DNA of 34,339 nt from JAKFWF01 sp041745515 (GCA_041745515.1 JBGTIU010000072.1:1-34339); one strand, 5' to 3'; shown: positions 23,398 to 31,928, counted from the stretch's first letter. A program made the numbers and translations. Notes: generated by a model not told the origin, from the letters alone.

Positions 23398-23474
23398 TGG
23401 TCGGAGCGGGGAGATTCGAACTCCCGACCCCTTGCTCCCGAAGCAAGTGCGCTACCAGGCTGCGCTACGCTCCG
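23398..23474 (-). tRNA. tRNA-Pro (anticodon CGG)
   Basis: A complete 77-base tRNA on the minus strand with encoded CCA. Acceptor CGGAGCG pairs with CGCTCCG; D arm GCGC/GCGC; anticodon stem CTTGC/GCAAG with loop TTCGGGA (anticodon CGG, reading CCG codons); T arm GGGAG/CTCCC with loop TTCGAAT; discriminator A. The 3' part differs from the tRNA-His scar at 13664, so it is not the partner site. Confidence 0.97.
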
Positions 23475-23644
23475 CCCGACCAGTTTTGCCCATGCTGATC
23501 TTGCTAGGGCCGAACGTTTCCGGTGTTGAAGCGGTCACGGACCGCCCCTCTATAGACGCGACCGCCCAGACCTGCAAGGCTGCGTAACAGCCGTCCTGGC
23601 CGCCGATACAGGGCAATTCAATTCTCCACTCGCACCTCCCGCCT

Positions 23645-23685
23645 CCCCGGAATTTGACGCGCCTCTTCGCGGCAAATGTCCGGGG
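23645..23685. repeat. Long imperfect palindrome
   Basis: Arms CCCCGGA-ATTTG-CGCG and CGCG-CAAAT-TCCGGGG with a few bulges around a CCTCTT loop. It can form a 16-pair hairpin in either strand and resembles a REP-type intergenic element. Confidence 0.5.
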
Positions 23686-23735
23686 CCTTTACCTGCTTGG
23701 ACGTGGCATGAACTTCCCACCGGCACGGATAAAGA

Positions 23736-23779
23736 TCCCGGACAACCGCGTCTCCCTTCGGTCGACGCGGTTTCCGGGA
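23736..23779 (+). repeat. REP-like palindromic element, copy A
   Basis: Arms TCCCGGACAACCGCGTC and GACGCGGTTTCCGGGA (one extra base in the left arm) around an 11-base loop. Its reverse complement matches copy B at 31966-32009 in 40 of 44 bases, showing it is a dispersed repeat and not a chance hairpin. Confidence 0.65.
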
Positions 23780-24026
23780 ACGCGTGGATTGGGTTGGGTG
23801 CCAAACCAAGAACTGAAATCGCCCTGGCCGCCGATATCGATTGGATAGCCGGCAGCTATCGGACCCCACGAACGCCTGTTTTTCGGGGTCCGCGCCGTCG
23901 TCAACTGATCTCACATGCGGTCACGCTTGGTTGAGACCCGATTTTCTTAACGCAGCATTTGCCTCATGGTTGTTCACGCATGATAGCCAGCCGCGCCGGC
24001 GGCCATTACTCCCAGGGAGTCCACCG

Positions 24027-24875
24027 ATGCCGAAGCTTGGAACTCGCGGAAAATCCATTACCGCCGCGCTCTGCTTGACGATTGCGCCTGCGGTCGGCTT
24101 CGAGGCCATTGCTCTCGATGCGCACCCCGCTTTCCAGAAGGCGACAACCGGCTCCACGAAGACCGTCGACCACTCGGCCTGGACCCGCATGCTCCAGGCC
24201 CATGTCGTTAGAGGGGAGGATGGGCTGAACCGGGTCGGCTACACTCGTTTCAAGAAGGCCGACCACACCGGGCTCAAGACCTACATCGCGATGCTCGAGG
24301 CCACCGACGTCGCGAGCCTTGACAAGCCGGAGCAATTCGCGTTCTGGGTCAATCTCTATAATGCCAAGACGATCGATGTGGTGCTCGACAAATACCCGGT
24401 GAAATCGATCAAAGACGTAAGCCTGGGCGGTGGTCTCAAGACGCTTGTCACCGGCGGCCCCTGGCAGGCGAAGATCACGAAGGTTGCCGGACAGTCGCTC
24501 AGCCTCGACGACATCGAAAACACCATTCTGCGGGCGATCTACAAGGACCCGCGCGTGCACTACGCGGTCAATTGCGCGTCAGTCGGCTGCCCGAACCTCC
24601 TCCCCGAAGCCTACACCGGCGCCAAACTCGAGGTGATGCTGGAGACCGGTGCCCGCGACTTCATCAATTCCCCCCGCGGATTTGCTTTCGAAGGCGGCAA
24701 GATCAAGGCCTCCTCGATCTACGACTGGTTCCGTGCCGATTTCGGCGGCAGCGACACTACGGTGTTCGACCATGCACGCAAGTACGCCGGACCGGAGCTG
24801 CTCAAGAAGCTCGAAGGAGCCGGCAGCGTCGCGACCCACGACTATGACTGGGCCCTCGCCGACGCAAAAACCTAG
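24027..24875 (+). CDS. Secreted DUF547-domain protein
   Basis: A 282-residue exported protein: a signal peptide to about residue 28 (LCLTIAPAVGFEAIA) followed by a DUF547 domain. Typical elements are QFAFWVNLYNAKTIDVVLDKYPVKSIKDV, the LSLDDIENTILR segment and the Cys pair in HYAVNCASVGCPNL (domain positions given by order). The function of DUF547 is unknown. The start at ATG 24027 is preceded by AGGGAG. It is 33 bases upstream of the TVP38 gene on the same strand, likely one transcript. Confidence 0.88.
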   Translation: MPKLGTRGKSITAALCLTIAPAVGFEAIALDAHPAFQKATTGSTKTVDHSAWTRMLQAHVVRGEDGLNRVGYTRFKKADHTGLKTYIAMLEATDVASLDKPEQFAFWVNLYNAKTIDVVLDKYPVKSIKDVSLGGGLKTLVTGGPWQAKITKVAGQSLSLDDIENTILRAIYKDPRVHYAVNCASVGCPNLLPEAYTGAKLEVMLETGARDFINSPRGFAFEGGKIKASSIYDWFRADFGGSDTTVFDHARKYAGPELLKKLEGAGSVATHDYDWALADAKT

Positions 24876-24908
24876 TACTGAGCGTCGTTTTTTTTGGGAG
24901 TCGATGAC

Positions 24909-25715
24909 ATGTCACGCCCGGTCCCCACCCAGGACAGCGACAAGCCGGCGGCTGCAAATCTGCTGCGCCGCTTCCTGCCGCTGATCATTCTGGCGGCCGT
25001 GATGGCGCTGGCATTCGTCATGGGTTGGCACAAATACCTGTCGTTCAAGACCATCGGCCTCCACTACGAGGCGCTGAGGGGCTTTATCGGCAACCATCTC
25101 GTACTCGCGCTACTGATTTACATGGCAGCCTATATCGTAGTGGTGGCGCTGTCGCTGCCCGGGGGCTTGGTGATGACACTGTCGGGCGGGCTATTGTTCG
25201 GCTGGCGACTTGGCGCGCCGGCGACCGTGATCGGCGCCACGATCGGCGCCACGGTCATTTTCCTGGTCGCGCGCACATCGTTCGGTGAAAACCTTGCCGC
25301 CAAGGCCGGTCCATGGGTCGGCAAGTTGCGGGACGGATTCAAGGAAAATGCCCTGAGCTATCTGCTGTTCCTGCGCCTCGTCCCGGCGTTCCCGTTCGTT
25401 GTCGTCAATCTGGCACCTGCACTCCTCGGTGTGCCGCTCAGAACCTACGTTCTGGGCACCTTTTTCGGGATCATTCCGGGCACCACGGCCTATTCGTTCG
25501 CCGGAGCCGGTCTCGGCAGTGTCGTCGAAGCCCAGAACCAGGTCTACAATGCGTGTCTTGCCGCCCGCGCGCCCGGTAGCCCGATGTGCGACTACAAGAT
25601 CGACACCAGTCAGCTGGTCACCAAGGAGCTGGTGATTGCGTTTGCCCTGCTCGGGGTCGTCGCACTGATCCCGGTCGCGCTCAAGAAGTGGAATCGACAC
25701 CATGCAACGGCATAA
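24909..25715 (+). CDS. TVP38/TMEM64-family (DedA-superfamily) membrane protein
   Basis: About 268 residues with six or so membrane helices. Family marks are the re-entrant segment LSLPGGLVMTLSGGLLFGW, the FGENLAAKAG segment, FLRLVPAFPFVVVNL (with Arg in the conserved F-x-x-x-R helix) and GTFFGIIPGTTAYSFAGAG. Family members may act in lipid or metabolite transport across the inner membrane. The ATG at 24909 follows GGGAG; a TTG 15 bases upstream is less likely. The end overlaps the next gene by 14 bases. Confidence 0.88.
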   Translation: MSRPVPTQDSDKPAAANLLRRFLPLIILAAVMALAFVMGWHKYLSFKTIGLHYEALRGFIGNHLVLALLIYMAAYIVVVALSLPGGLVMTLSGGLLFGWRLGAPATVIGATIGATVIFLVARTSFGENLAAKAGPWVGKLRDGFKENALSYLLFLRLVPAFPFVVVNLAPALLGVPLRTYVLGTFFGIIPGTTAYSFAGAGLGSVVEAQNQVYNACLAARAPGSPMCDYKIDTSQLVTKELVIAFALLGVVALIPVALKKWNRHHATA

Positions 25716-27174
25716 CGCTCCAACGGCGCCCGATTTGTCGATCGCTACCGGGGCAGAGAACATCACTGCCGACCTTTGCATCATCGGCGCGGGTTCGGGT
25801 GGGTTGTCTGTCGCGGCGGCCGCCGCCTCATTCGGCCAGTCCGTCGTGCTCATCGAAAAACACAAGATGGGCGGCGACTGCCTGAATTACGGCTGCGTAC
25901 CGTCGAAGGCGACGATTGCCGCCGGCAAGCGTGCCCATGCCATGCGCACGTCCCAACCCTTCGGCATTGCTTCGGTCGAGCCGGTAGTGGACCGCAAGGC
26001 CGTGCACAACCACGTCAGAAGCGTGATCGCCGCGATCGCGCCCAACGACAGCGTCGAGCGCTTCACCGGCCTCGGCGTGCGCGTGATCCAGGCCACAGGA
26101 CGGTTCATCGATCGCAACACAGTCGTGGCGGGCGAATGCAGGATAACCGCGCACCGGTTCGTGATCGCGACTGGCTCCTCGCCAATAGTGCCGCCGATCC
26201 CCGGCCTCGCCGACATCCCGCACTTCACCAACGAAACGATCTTCGACAATAAGGAACCCTTGCCGCATCTGATCGTCGTAGGCGGAGGGCCAATTGGCGT
26301 GGAGCTGGCACAGGCCAATCTGCGACTTGGCTCGAAGGTGACTGTGCTCGAGGCCCAGATCGCGCTTGGCAAGGATGATCCGGAGCTCACCAGCATTCTG
26401 TTGAGTGCTTTGCGCAACGAGGGGATCGATATTCGCGAGGGCGCCAAAGTCACCAAGGTTGCCGAAAACGGCGGAGCGGTGCACGTCACGATTGAAATTG
26501 CTGGCAAGTCCGCGGTCGTCGAAGGCACGCACCTACTGATGGCCGTCGGCCGCAAACCGAACATTGCCGATCTGGGGCTCGACGCCGCCGGCATCGTCTC
26601 CACCAAGAGCGGCATCACCGTCGACCGCGGACTCGTCACGAGCAATTCGCGCGTGTTCGCGATCGGCGACTGCACCGGCGGTCTGCAGTTCACGCATGTG
26701 GCGAACTACCACGCCGGCATCGTCATCAAGCGCGCGCTGTTCCGGCTGCCTGCCAAGGTCAATAACGAACTGGTGCCATGGGTCACCTACACCGAGCCGG
26801 AGCTGGCCAATGTCGGCATGACAGAAGCGCAAGCCAAGGCACAGAATGTCGCCATCAAAGTACTGCGCTGGCCTTACCACGAAAACGACCGCGCGCAGGC
26901 CGAACGTACGACTCAAGGCCACGTCAAAATCATAACTTCCAAGAAAGGCTTGATCCTCGGCGCCTCGATCGTTGGCGAGCACGCGGGGGAGTTGATCCAG
27001 ATTTGGTCACTCGCCATCTCGCAAAAGCTGAAAATCAAAGCGATGATCGACTGGGTTTCGCCTTATCCGACCTTGGGTGAAATCAATAAGCGTGCGGCTT
27101 ATCGGTACTACACTGCCGTCGGCGGCAGCCTAATCGTGCGCAAGGTTATCGGCATTTTGAAGAAATTGGGTTAG
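25702..27174 (+). CDS. FAD/NAD(P)-dependent disulfide oxidoreductase, MerA/dihydrolipoamide-dehydrogenase-like
   Basis: A 490-residue class I pyridine-nucleotide-disulfide oxidoreductase. FAD motif CIIGAGSGGLSVAAAAASFG, redox pair Cys60/Cys65 in GGDCLNYGCVPSK, NAD(P)H motif VVGGGPIGVELAQA, and GDCTGG before the dimerisation domain. At the C-terminus the usual His of the HPT motif is replaced by Tyr455 (SPYPTLGE), as in mercuric reductases, with Glu460 kept; the MerA C-terminal Cys pair is absent. Gene pairs of TVP38 and this oxidoreductase occur widely (fused in some). It overlaps the TVP38 gene by 14 bases. The substrate is unknown; it need not be mercury. Confidence 0.87.
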   Translation: MQRHNAPTAPDLSIATGAENITADLCIIGAGSGGLSVAAAAASFGQSVVLIEKHKMGGDCLNYGCVPSKATIAAGKRAHAMRTSQPFGIASVEPVVDRKAVHNHVRSVIAAIAPNDSVERFTGLGVRVIQATGRFIDRNTVVAGECRITAHRFVIATGSSPIVPPIPGLADIPHFTNETIFDNKEPLPHLIVVGGGPIGVELAQANLRLGSKVTVLEAQIALGKDDPELTSILLSALRNEGIDIREGAKVTKVAENGGAVHVTIEIAGKSAVVEGTHLLMAVGRKPNIADLGLDAAGIVSTKSGITVDRGLVTSNSRVFAIGDCTGGLQFTHVANYHAGIVIKRALFRLPAKVNNELVPWVTYTEPELANVGMTEAQAKAQNVAIKVLRWPYHENDRAQAERTTQGHVKIITSKKGLILGASIVGEHAGELIQIWSLAISQKLKIKAMIDWVSPYPTLGEINKRAAYRYYTAVGGSLIVRKVIGILKKLG

Positions 27175-27216
27175 AAGCGCGGGGCGCAAGGTAAGAGTCA
27201 GGCGACCAGGACGAGC

Positions 27217-28833
27217 GTGGCGCGCGATACAGACGAAACGTCAAGTGCCGCAGACCAGGCGGCTTTGCGGCAGCGCGTGGCTGCCGGCGGAGCAGCACGT
27301 GCCGCGACGACGGAGCCGAACCGACCGGGACCGGCAACCTCCTCCCCCGGCCGGCATCCCGCCGGCATTGGCCTGCCGCTCAAGCTGCTGATTTTGACCA
27401 GCGCCTTCGTGATGTTGGCCGAAGTATTGATCTTCGTACCCTCGATCGCAAACTTCCGTGCCTCGTGGTTGATGGACCGTCTGACGGCCGCGCATCTTGC
27501 ATCGCTCGCCGCCGAAGCCGTACCCGGGGGCGCAGTCCCCGAGATGCTGCGCGCGGAGCTATTGAATACTGCACTCGTGCAAAGCGTCGCCGTCAAACGC
27601 AAGGATCAGCGGCGGCTGGTGCTTCCGCCAGACCAGGATATGAAGATCGACGCGAGTTTCGACCTTCGGCCGATGTGGGCCGGTCCGCTCGATATGTTGT
27701 GGGTCAGAGCTGGACTCATCGGCGATGCGCTCGGTGTTTTCCTCGCACCAAAAGATCGCGTTATTCGAGTGACCGGGCAGCCGACGAACGCAGGCAATGC
27801 ATCGACCAGCACGCTCCCCTACGCCGCTTCGGACTTCGTCGAGATTGTTCTGACGGAGACACCGCTGCGTGCGGCGATGATCGGCTTTGGCCTCAATATT
27901 CTGGCATTGTCGATCATCATCTCGATCATCACAGCAGCGCTTGTCTACATCGCGCTCAGCAGCCTGCTGGTGCGGCCGATGTTGCGGCTCTCGCGCAACA
28001 TGATCCGTTTCAGCGAGAACCCGGAGGATGCCGACCGGATCATCGCGCCTTCGGCCCGGACTGACGAGATTGGCATTGCCGAGCGCGAGTTGGCTCACAT
28101 GCAGCGAGAACTGACGCAGCTACTGCAGCAGAAAAACAGGCTGGCCCAGCTGGGTCTCGCCGTCGCCAAAATCAATCATGATCTGCGCAACATGCTGGCC
28201 AGTGCACAACTCATGTCCGACCGGCTTGCGGCACTGCCTGAACCGCAAGTGCAGCGCTTCAGCCCGAAGCTGATCGCGTCACTAGATCGTGCCATCAGCT
28301 TCTGCAACGACACACTGAAATTTGGTCGCGCCGAGGAAGCAGCCCCGCGCCGCGACCTGTTCGACGTTCGTGCACTTGTCGAAGAAGTGGGGGACGGGCT
28401 GGCACTTCCCCGTGAAGGTCTCGCTTGGACGATGGAAATCGAGCCGGGCTTGCGTATCGATGCCGACCGGGATCACCTCTACCGGATCTTGAACAATCTC
28501 GCGCGCAATGCCATCCAGGCGCTCGAAAGCGGCACTCGACCGGGCAGCGCATTGCAGTACCCCCTGGGCGAGATCACGATCAAGGCCGTACGCGACGGTC
28601 GCCGGGTGTATGTTGAGCTGCGTGACAACGGCCCAGGAGTGCCGGAGCGCGCTCGTGCCAATCTGTTCCAGGCGTTCAAGGGCGGTGCCCGCAAGGGCGG
28701 ATCGGGCTTGGGGCTGGCAATTGCAGCCGAACTCGTGGCAGCCCATGGCGGCCGGTTGAGCCATGAGATCAACGGCTCCACCGGTGCCATCTTCCGCTTC
28801 GATGTGCCAGATCGCGGAACGGGCGCCGCGTAG
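27217..28833 (+). CDS. Membrane sensor histidine kinase (orphan)
   Basis: A 538-residue kinase. Basic/polar N-terminus, transmembrane helix 53-75, periplasmic domain to about 220, second helix 222-246, HAMP-like linker from 250 (VRPMLRLSRNM), coiled segment, dimerisation helix with His321 in KINHDLRNML. The ATPase has the N box NNLARNAIQAL (Asn426-431), G1 DNGPGVP and G2 GSGLGLAIA. The start is GTG 27217. No response regulator is found nearby. It follows the oxidoreductase by 42 bases on the same strand, so it could be co-transcribed and sense the state of that system. Confidence 0.9.
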   Translation: MARDTDETSSAADQAALRQRVAAGGAARAATTEPNRPGPATSSPGRHPAGIGLPLKLLILTSAFVMLAEVLIFVPSIANFRASWLMDRLTAAHLASLAAEAVPGGAVPEMLRAELLNTALVQSVAVKRKDQRRLVLPPDQDMKIDASFDLRPMWAGPLDMLWVRAGLIGDALGVFLAPKDRVIRVTGQPTNAGNASTSTLPYAASDFVEIVLTETPLRAAMIGFGLNILALSIIISIITAALVYIALSSLLVRPMLRLSRNMIRFSENPEDADRIIAPSARTDEIGIAERELAHMQRELTQLLQQKNRLAQLGLAVAKINHDLRNMLASAQLMSDRLAALPEPQVQRFSPKLIASLDRAISFCNDTLKFGRAEEAAPRRDLFDVRALVEEVGDGLALPREGLAWTMEIEPGLRIDADRDHLYRILNNLARNAIQALESGTRPGSALQYPLGEITIKAVRDGRRVYVELRDNGPGVPERARANLFQAFKGGARKGGSGLGLAIAAELVAAHGGRLSHEINGSTGAIFRFDVPDRGTGAA

Positions 28834-28899
28834 GTTGCCACCGCTCAGCTGCACCTCGACGGCTCTCGTAAATATGTTATACGTACAATATACTGCGCT

Positions 28900-29183
28900 A
28901 TGATCCGAAGTTTCGCAGGAAAGAAGACCGGTGCTTTTTTCGGAACCGGCAAATGCCCCGCGGGGTGGCGCGCATTTGCAGATGTTGCCATGCGTAAGCT
29001 CGACATGATCAATGCGGCGACGTCGATTGATGACCTGCGCTCGCCTCCGGGCAACCGTCTGGAGAAGTTGAGGGGTGACCGAGCCGGCAATGGAGTATCC
29101 GGATCAACGGCCAGTACAGGGTTTGCTTCCGCTGGGGCGGGGACGGGCCTGAGCAGGTCGAGATCGTCGACTATCATGACTGA
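28900..29183 (+). pseudogene. higB: HigB toxin (RelE family), frameshifted
   Basis: The first 63 codons read as HigB (MIRSFAGKKTG, AMRKLDMINAATSIDDL, RSPPGNRLEKLRGDRAG). Then the frame is lost: the expected WSIRINGQYRVCFRWGG and EQVEIVDYHD lie one base off, ending with TGA at 29183. One missing base near 29088-29090 (GGCAATGG) explains it. The shifted frame continues into the antitoxin frame without a stop. The toxin active surface (C-terminal half of the RelE fold) would be lost. Upstream is an AT-rich segment (28870-28893) containing TACGTA, the probable promoter/operator. Confidence 0.8.
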
Positions 29184-29193
29184 GGTAAGGCCC

Positions 29194-29475
29194 ATGAAAC
29201 GCATTCGCACACATCCTGGCCAAATCCTGCGGCAGGAATACCTGACACCCCTCGCTGTGAGCGCACGGGAGGTAGCGGATGCAATCGGCGTGCCGGCGAA
29301 CCGGCTGACAGATATCGTACGAGGGCGACGCGGAGTGACAGCGGATACCGCGCTGCGGCTCGGGCGCTACTTTGGCACGGATCCGCGCTTCTGGCTCAAT
29401 CTGCAGACGGCTCATGATCTGTCGAAGGCTGAGGCCGATATCGATCTCTCGAAGGTGCCGCGTCGGGCCGCCTGA
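29194..29475 (+). CDS. higA: HigA-type antitoxin (XRE family)
   Basis: A 93-residue helix-turn-helix antitoxin of the VapI/HigA kind: MKRIRTHPGQILRQEYL, HTH AREVADAIGVPANRLTDIV, then GRRGVTADTALRLGRYFGTD and FWLNLQTAHDL, all typical. A good Shine-Dalgarno (GAGGTAAGG) is next to the ATG at 29194; an in-frame ATG at 29176 is also possible and overlaps the toxin stop. It should bind DNA and neutralise HigB; with the toxin broken it may only act as a repressor or as a neutraliser of related toxins. Confidence 0.88.
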   Translation: MKRIRTHPGQILRQEYLTPLAVSAREVADAIGVPANRLTDIVRGRRGVTADTALRLGRYFGTDPRFWLNLQTAHDLSKAEADIDLSKVPRRAA

Positions 29476-29583
29476 GCGAGATCGCGTTGGATGCGTAACT
29501 GTTGCCCCATGGCCCTATTCCGGTCATAAGGCAGGCCTCTTTAACGACCGGAATTTTACCCTGGTGACATGGAGCGAGCATCG

Positions 29584-30150
29584 ATGCGATCGACATTTTC
29601 GTGGGCCGGCCTGTTGGCTGTCGCAATCTCAGCACTGACGATGGCTCTTCCCGTGACCGCCCAGACGCCGAAGGCCGATCCTGCCAACACCCTGATCCTC
29701 GAGCTCAAGTCCGGCAAGGTGACGATTGCGCTCCGGCCCGATCTTGCGCCCAAGCACGTGGAGCGCGTCAAGCAGTTGGCCAAAGAAGGCTTCTACAACG
29801 GGCTCAAATTTCATCGCGTCATTGCGGGGTTCATGGCGCAGTCCGGCGACCCGACCGGGACCGGCACCAGCGGCTCGAAATACGGCAACCTGGCCGCTGA
29901 GTTCACCAATACGCCGTTCGAGCGCGGCGTCGTTGGAGCTGCGCGATCGGCCTCCAAAGACAGTGCCAACAGCCAGTTCTTCATTATGTTTGCCGCCAAC
30001 CCCGGCCTCAACGGCGAGTACACCGTGTGGGGCCGCGTGATGGACGGCATGACGGCGGTCGACGCGATCAAGAAGGGTGCGCCAGGTTCCGGCAGCGTCA
30101 CCGAGCCTGATATCATCGTGAAAGCCTATCTGGCTTCGGATGCGAAGTAG
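29584..30150 (+). CDS. ppiA: Periplasmic peptidyl-prolyl cis-trans isomerase (cyclophilin, PpiA-like)
   Basis: About 188 residues: a signal peptide (MRSTFSWAGLLAVAISALTM and ALPVTAQ, cleavage before TPKADP) and a cyclophilin domain with catalytic Arg in FHRVIAGFMAQSGD, GTGTSGS, and FFIMFAANPGLNGEYTVWGRV. It helps proline-limited folding in the periplasm. The ATG at 29584 is preceded by GGAG; 29569 would add five residues. It lies about 100 bases upstream of its cytoplasmic paralogue, separated by a G-rich hairpin. Confidence 0.92.
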   Translation: MRSTFSWAGLLAVAISALTMALPVTAQTPKADPANTLILELKSGKVTIALRPDLAPKHVERVKQLAKEGFYNGLKFHRVIAGFMAQSGDPTGTGTSGSKYGNLAAEFTNTPFERGVVGAARSASKDSANSQFFIMFAANPGLNGEYTVWGRVMDGMTAVDAIKKGAPGSGSVTEPDIIVKAYLASDAK

Positions 30151-30157
30151 CGGAAAA

Positions 30158-30225
30158 GGGGAGTAGGGAGTGGGGAGTAGGGAGTAGCAAGAACCCTACT
30201 CCCCACTCCCTATTCCCTACTCCCT
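30158..30225. repeat. G-rich long hairpin, possible G-quadruplex/terminator between cyclophilin genes
   Basis: TAGGGAGTGGGGAGTAGGG (30164-30182) pairs perfectly with bases 30194-30212, and the stem extends to 24 pairs with one G-T pair; loop 11 bases. The left arm has four runs of at least three Gs with loops of 3-4 bases, a G-quadruplex pattern on the plus strand, and the right arm gives the same on the minus strand. Located 8 bases after the ppiA stop and 22 bases before ppiB. Confidence 0.75.
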
Positions 30226-30246
30226 CATTCCAACCAGCGAGTCCCC

Positions 30247-30726
30247 ATGTCATCGATCAAAGACCCCGAAAACACCCTTGTCATCGAAACCACCAAGGGC
30301 CGCGTCGTCATTGCGTTGCGCCCGGACCTGGCGCCGAAGCATGTCGAGCGCATCAAGACGCTTGCCCGCCAAGGCTTTTACAACGGCATCGTATTCCATC
30401 GCGTCATCGATGGATTCATGGCGCAGACCGGCTGCCCGAGCGGCACCGGCACCGGCGGCTCGAAGCTGCCGAACCTCAAGGCTGAGTTCAATGCGGAACC
30501 GCACGTGCGCGGCGTGTGCTCGATGGCGCGCTCGTCGAGCCCCGACAGCGCCAACAGTCAGTTCTTCATCTGCTTCGCTGATGCTGGCTTCCTGGACAAA
30601 CAGTACACCGCCTGGGGCAAGGTGATCGAAGGCATGGAAAACGTCGACAAGATCAAGCGCGGCGAACCAGTGCGCGATCCCGACAAGATGATCTCGATGA
30701 AGGTCGCCGCCGACGTGAAGGCGTAA
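30247..30726 (+). CDS. ppiB: Cytoplasmic peptidyl-prolyl cis-trans isomerase (cyclophilin)
   Basis: A 159-residue cyclophilin without signal peptide. Active-site pattern FHRVIDGFMAQTG (Arg), GTGTGGS, SQFFICFADAGFLDKQYTAWGKV. It closely resembles the periplasmic gene upstream; the two probably arose by duplication. It assists folding of cytoplasmic proteins. The start ATG at 30247 follows the G-rich hairpin, which must separate or attenuate expression of the two genes. Confidence 0.93.
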   Translation: MSSIKDPENTLVIETTKGRVVIALRPDLAPKHVERIKTLARQGFYNGIVFHRVIDGFMAQTGCPSGTGTGGSKLPNLKAEFNAEPHVRGVCSMARSSSPDSANSQFFICFADAGFLDKQYTAWGKVIEGMENVDKIKRGEPVRDPDKMISMKVAADVKA

Positions 30727-30845
30727 TCGCGGCGCTCACGCACTCACAGCCGCTATCGGGCTTGTCCCGAGGGCCCATTGTTGGGGGCCGCGTTTGTAGG
30801 CGCAACGCGGAAGTTTCGACGCTGCCGGGTTTAGGGGCCCAGACC

Positions 30846-31928
30846 GTGCGGACCGACCTGTTCGACTTTGATCTGCCTGATGAGCACATTGCGCTGGCTC
30901 CGGTCGCCCCGCGCGATGCGGCGCGCATGCTGGTGGTGCGGTCGGACGGGGCGCTGAAGGATCGCACTGTTCGCGATCTGCCCGACCTGCTTCGCTCGGG
31001 CGACGCGATAGTATTCAACGATACCCGCGTTATCCGGGCGGCGCTCGACGGTGTCCGCATGCGGGGACCAGTCCAAGCCCGTGTCAGCATTATGCTGCAC
31101 AAGCACCTCGATGCAAACCGATGGCTGGCGTTTGCGCGTCCCGCCAAACGGCTGCTGCCGGGCGACCGCCTACATTTCGGTCACGATAACACGAGCTGCT
31201 TCATGGGCGCGCTCGACGCTACGGTCGCTGACAGGGGCGAGGCCGGTGAAGTTCAGATCGCGTTCGATTTTTCCGGACCCGATCTGGACACTGCTATCGC
31301 ATCGGTCGGGCGGATGCCGCTGCCGCCTTATATTGCCTCGAAACGAGCAGCCGGCGCCGCGGATGTAACGAACTACCAGACCGTCTATGCCGTGCACGAA
31401 GGCGCTGTCGCGGCCCCGACCGCCGGCCTGCACTTTTCGGATGATCTGTTGGCGAAACTCGACGGCCGTGGCATCGCCCGCCATTTCGTGACGCTTCATG
31501 TCGGCGCCGGTACATTCCTGCCCGTCAAAGCCGACGACACAGCGGATCACAAGATGCATGCCGAGTGGGGCGAGGTATCGGCGGCAACGGCTCGAGCCCT
31601 GAACGAAACGCGGGCACGTGGTGGTCGCGTTGTCGCGGTCGGCACCACGTCACTGCGCCTGCTCGAAAGCGCGGCCAGCCCTGACGGTACTATCACGCCC
31701 TGGTCAGGCGACACCGCGATCTTCATCACACCCGGCTACAGCTTCCGCGCCGTCGATGTTCTAATGACGAACTTCCACCTGCCGCGCTCGACTTTATTCA
31801 TGCTGGTGTCGGCGTTCAGCGGGCTCGAGTGCATGCAGGCCGCCTACGCCCACGCGATCGAACAACACTACCGGTTCTACTCCTACGGCGATGCGTCACT
31901 GCTGTTCCGCCACGGCTGTCCGGTTTAA
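30846..31928 (+). CDS. queA: S-adenosylmethionine:tRNA ribosyltransferase-isomerase
   Basis: A 360-residue QueA. Conserved parts: RTDLFDFDLPDEHIALAPV at the N-terminus, ARMLVVRSDG, FNDTRVIRA, AAPTAGLHFSDDLLAKL, HVGAGTFLPVK and MTNFHLPRSTLFMLVSAF. It adds the cyclopentenediol ring in the penultimate step of queuosine synthesis at position 34 of tRNAs. The start is GTG 30846, where the family begins (VRTDLF); upstream codons show no similarity. tgt, the earlier enzyme of the pathway, lies about 350 bases downstream on the same strand. Confidence 0.95.
   Translation: MRTDLFDFDLPDEHIALAPVAPRDAARMLVVRSDGALKDRTVRDLPDLLRSGDAIVFNDTRVIRAALDGVRMRGPVQARVSIMLHKHLDANRWLAFARPAKRLLPGDRLHFGHDNTSCFMGALDATVADRGEAGEVQIAFDFSGPDLDTAIASVGRMPLPPYIASKRAAGAADVTNYQTVYAVHEGAVAAPTAGLHFSDDLLAKLDGRGIARHFVTLHVGAGTFLPVKADDTADHKMHAEWGEVSAATARALNETRARGGRVVAVGTTSLRLLESAASPDGTITPWSGDTAIFITPGYSFRAVDVLMTNFHLPRSTLFMLVSAFSGLECMQAAYAHAIEQHYRFYSYGDASLLFRHGCPV

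Larger units (their letters stand above)
23475..24026. other. Repeat-rich intergenic region between tRNA-Pro and the DUF547 gene
   Basis: About 550 bases without a gene. It has two hairpin-forming elements (23645-23685 and 23736-23779, listed separately). Part of it must contain the promoter of the DUF547 gene. Confidence 0.45.

Noticed and set aside
23398..23474. tRNA-Pro as the other attachment site of the element starting at 13664
   Set aside because: Its 3' end and T-arm sequence differ clearly from the tRNA-His scar, so it cannot be the duplicated core.
28900..29183. Programmed frameshift in higB as regulation
   Set aside because: No slippery heptamer or stimulatory structure is evident at GGCAATGG; a simple one-base loss explains it better.
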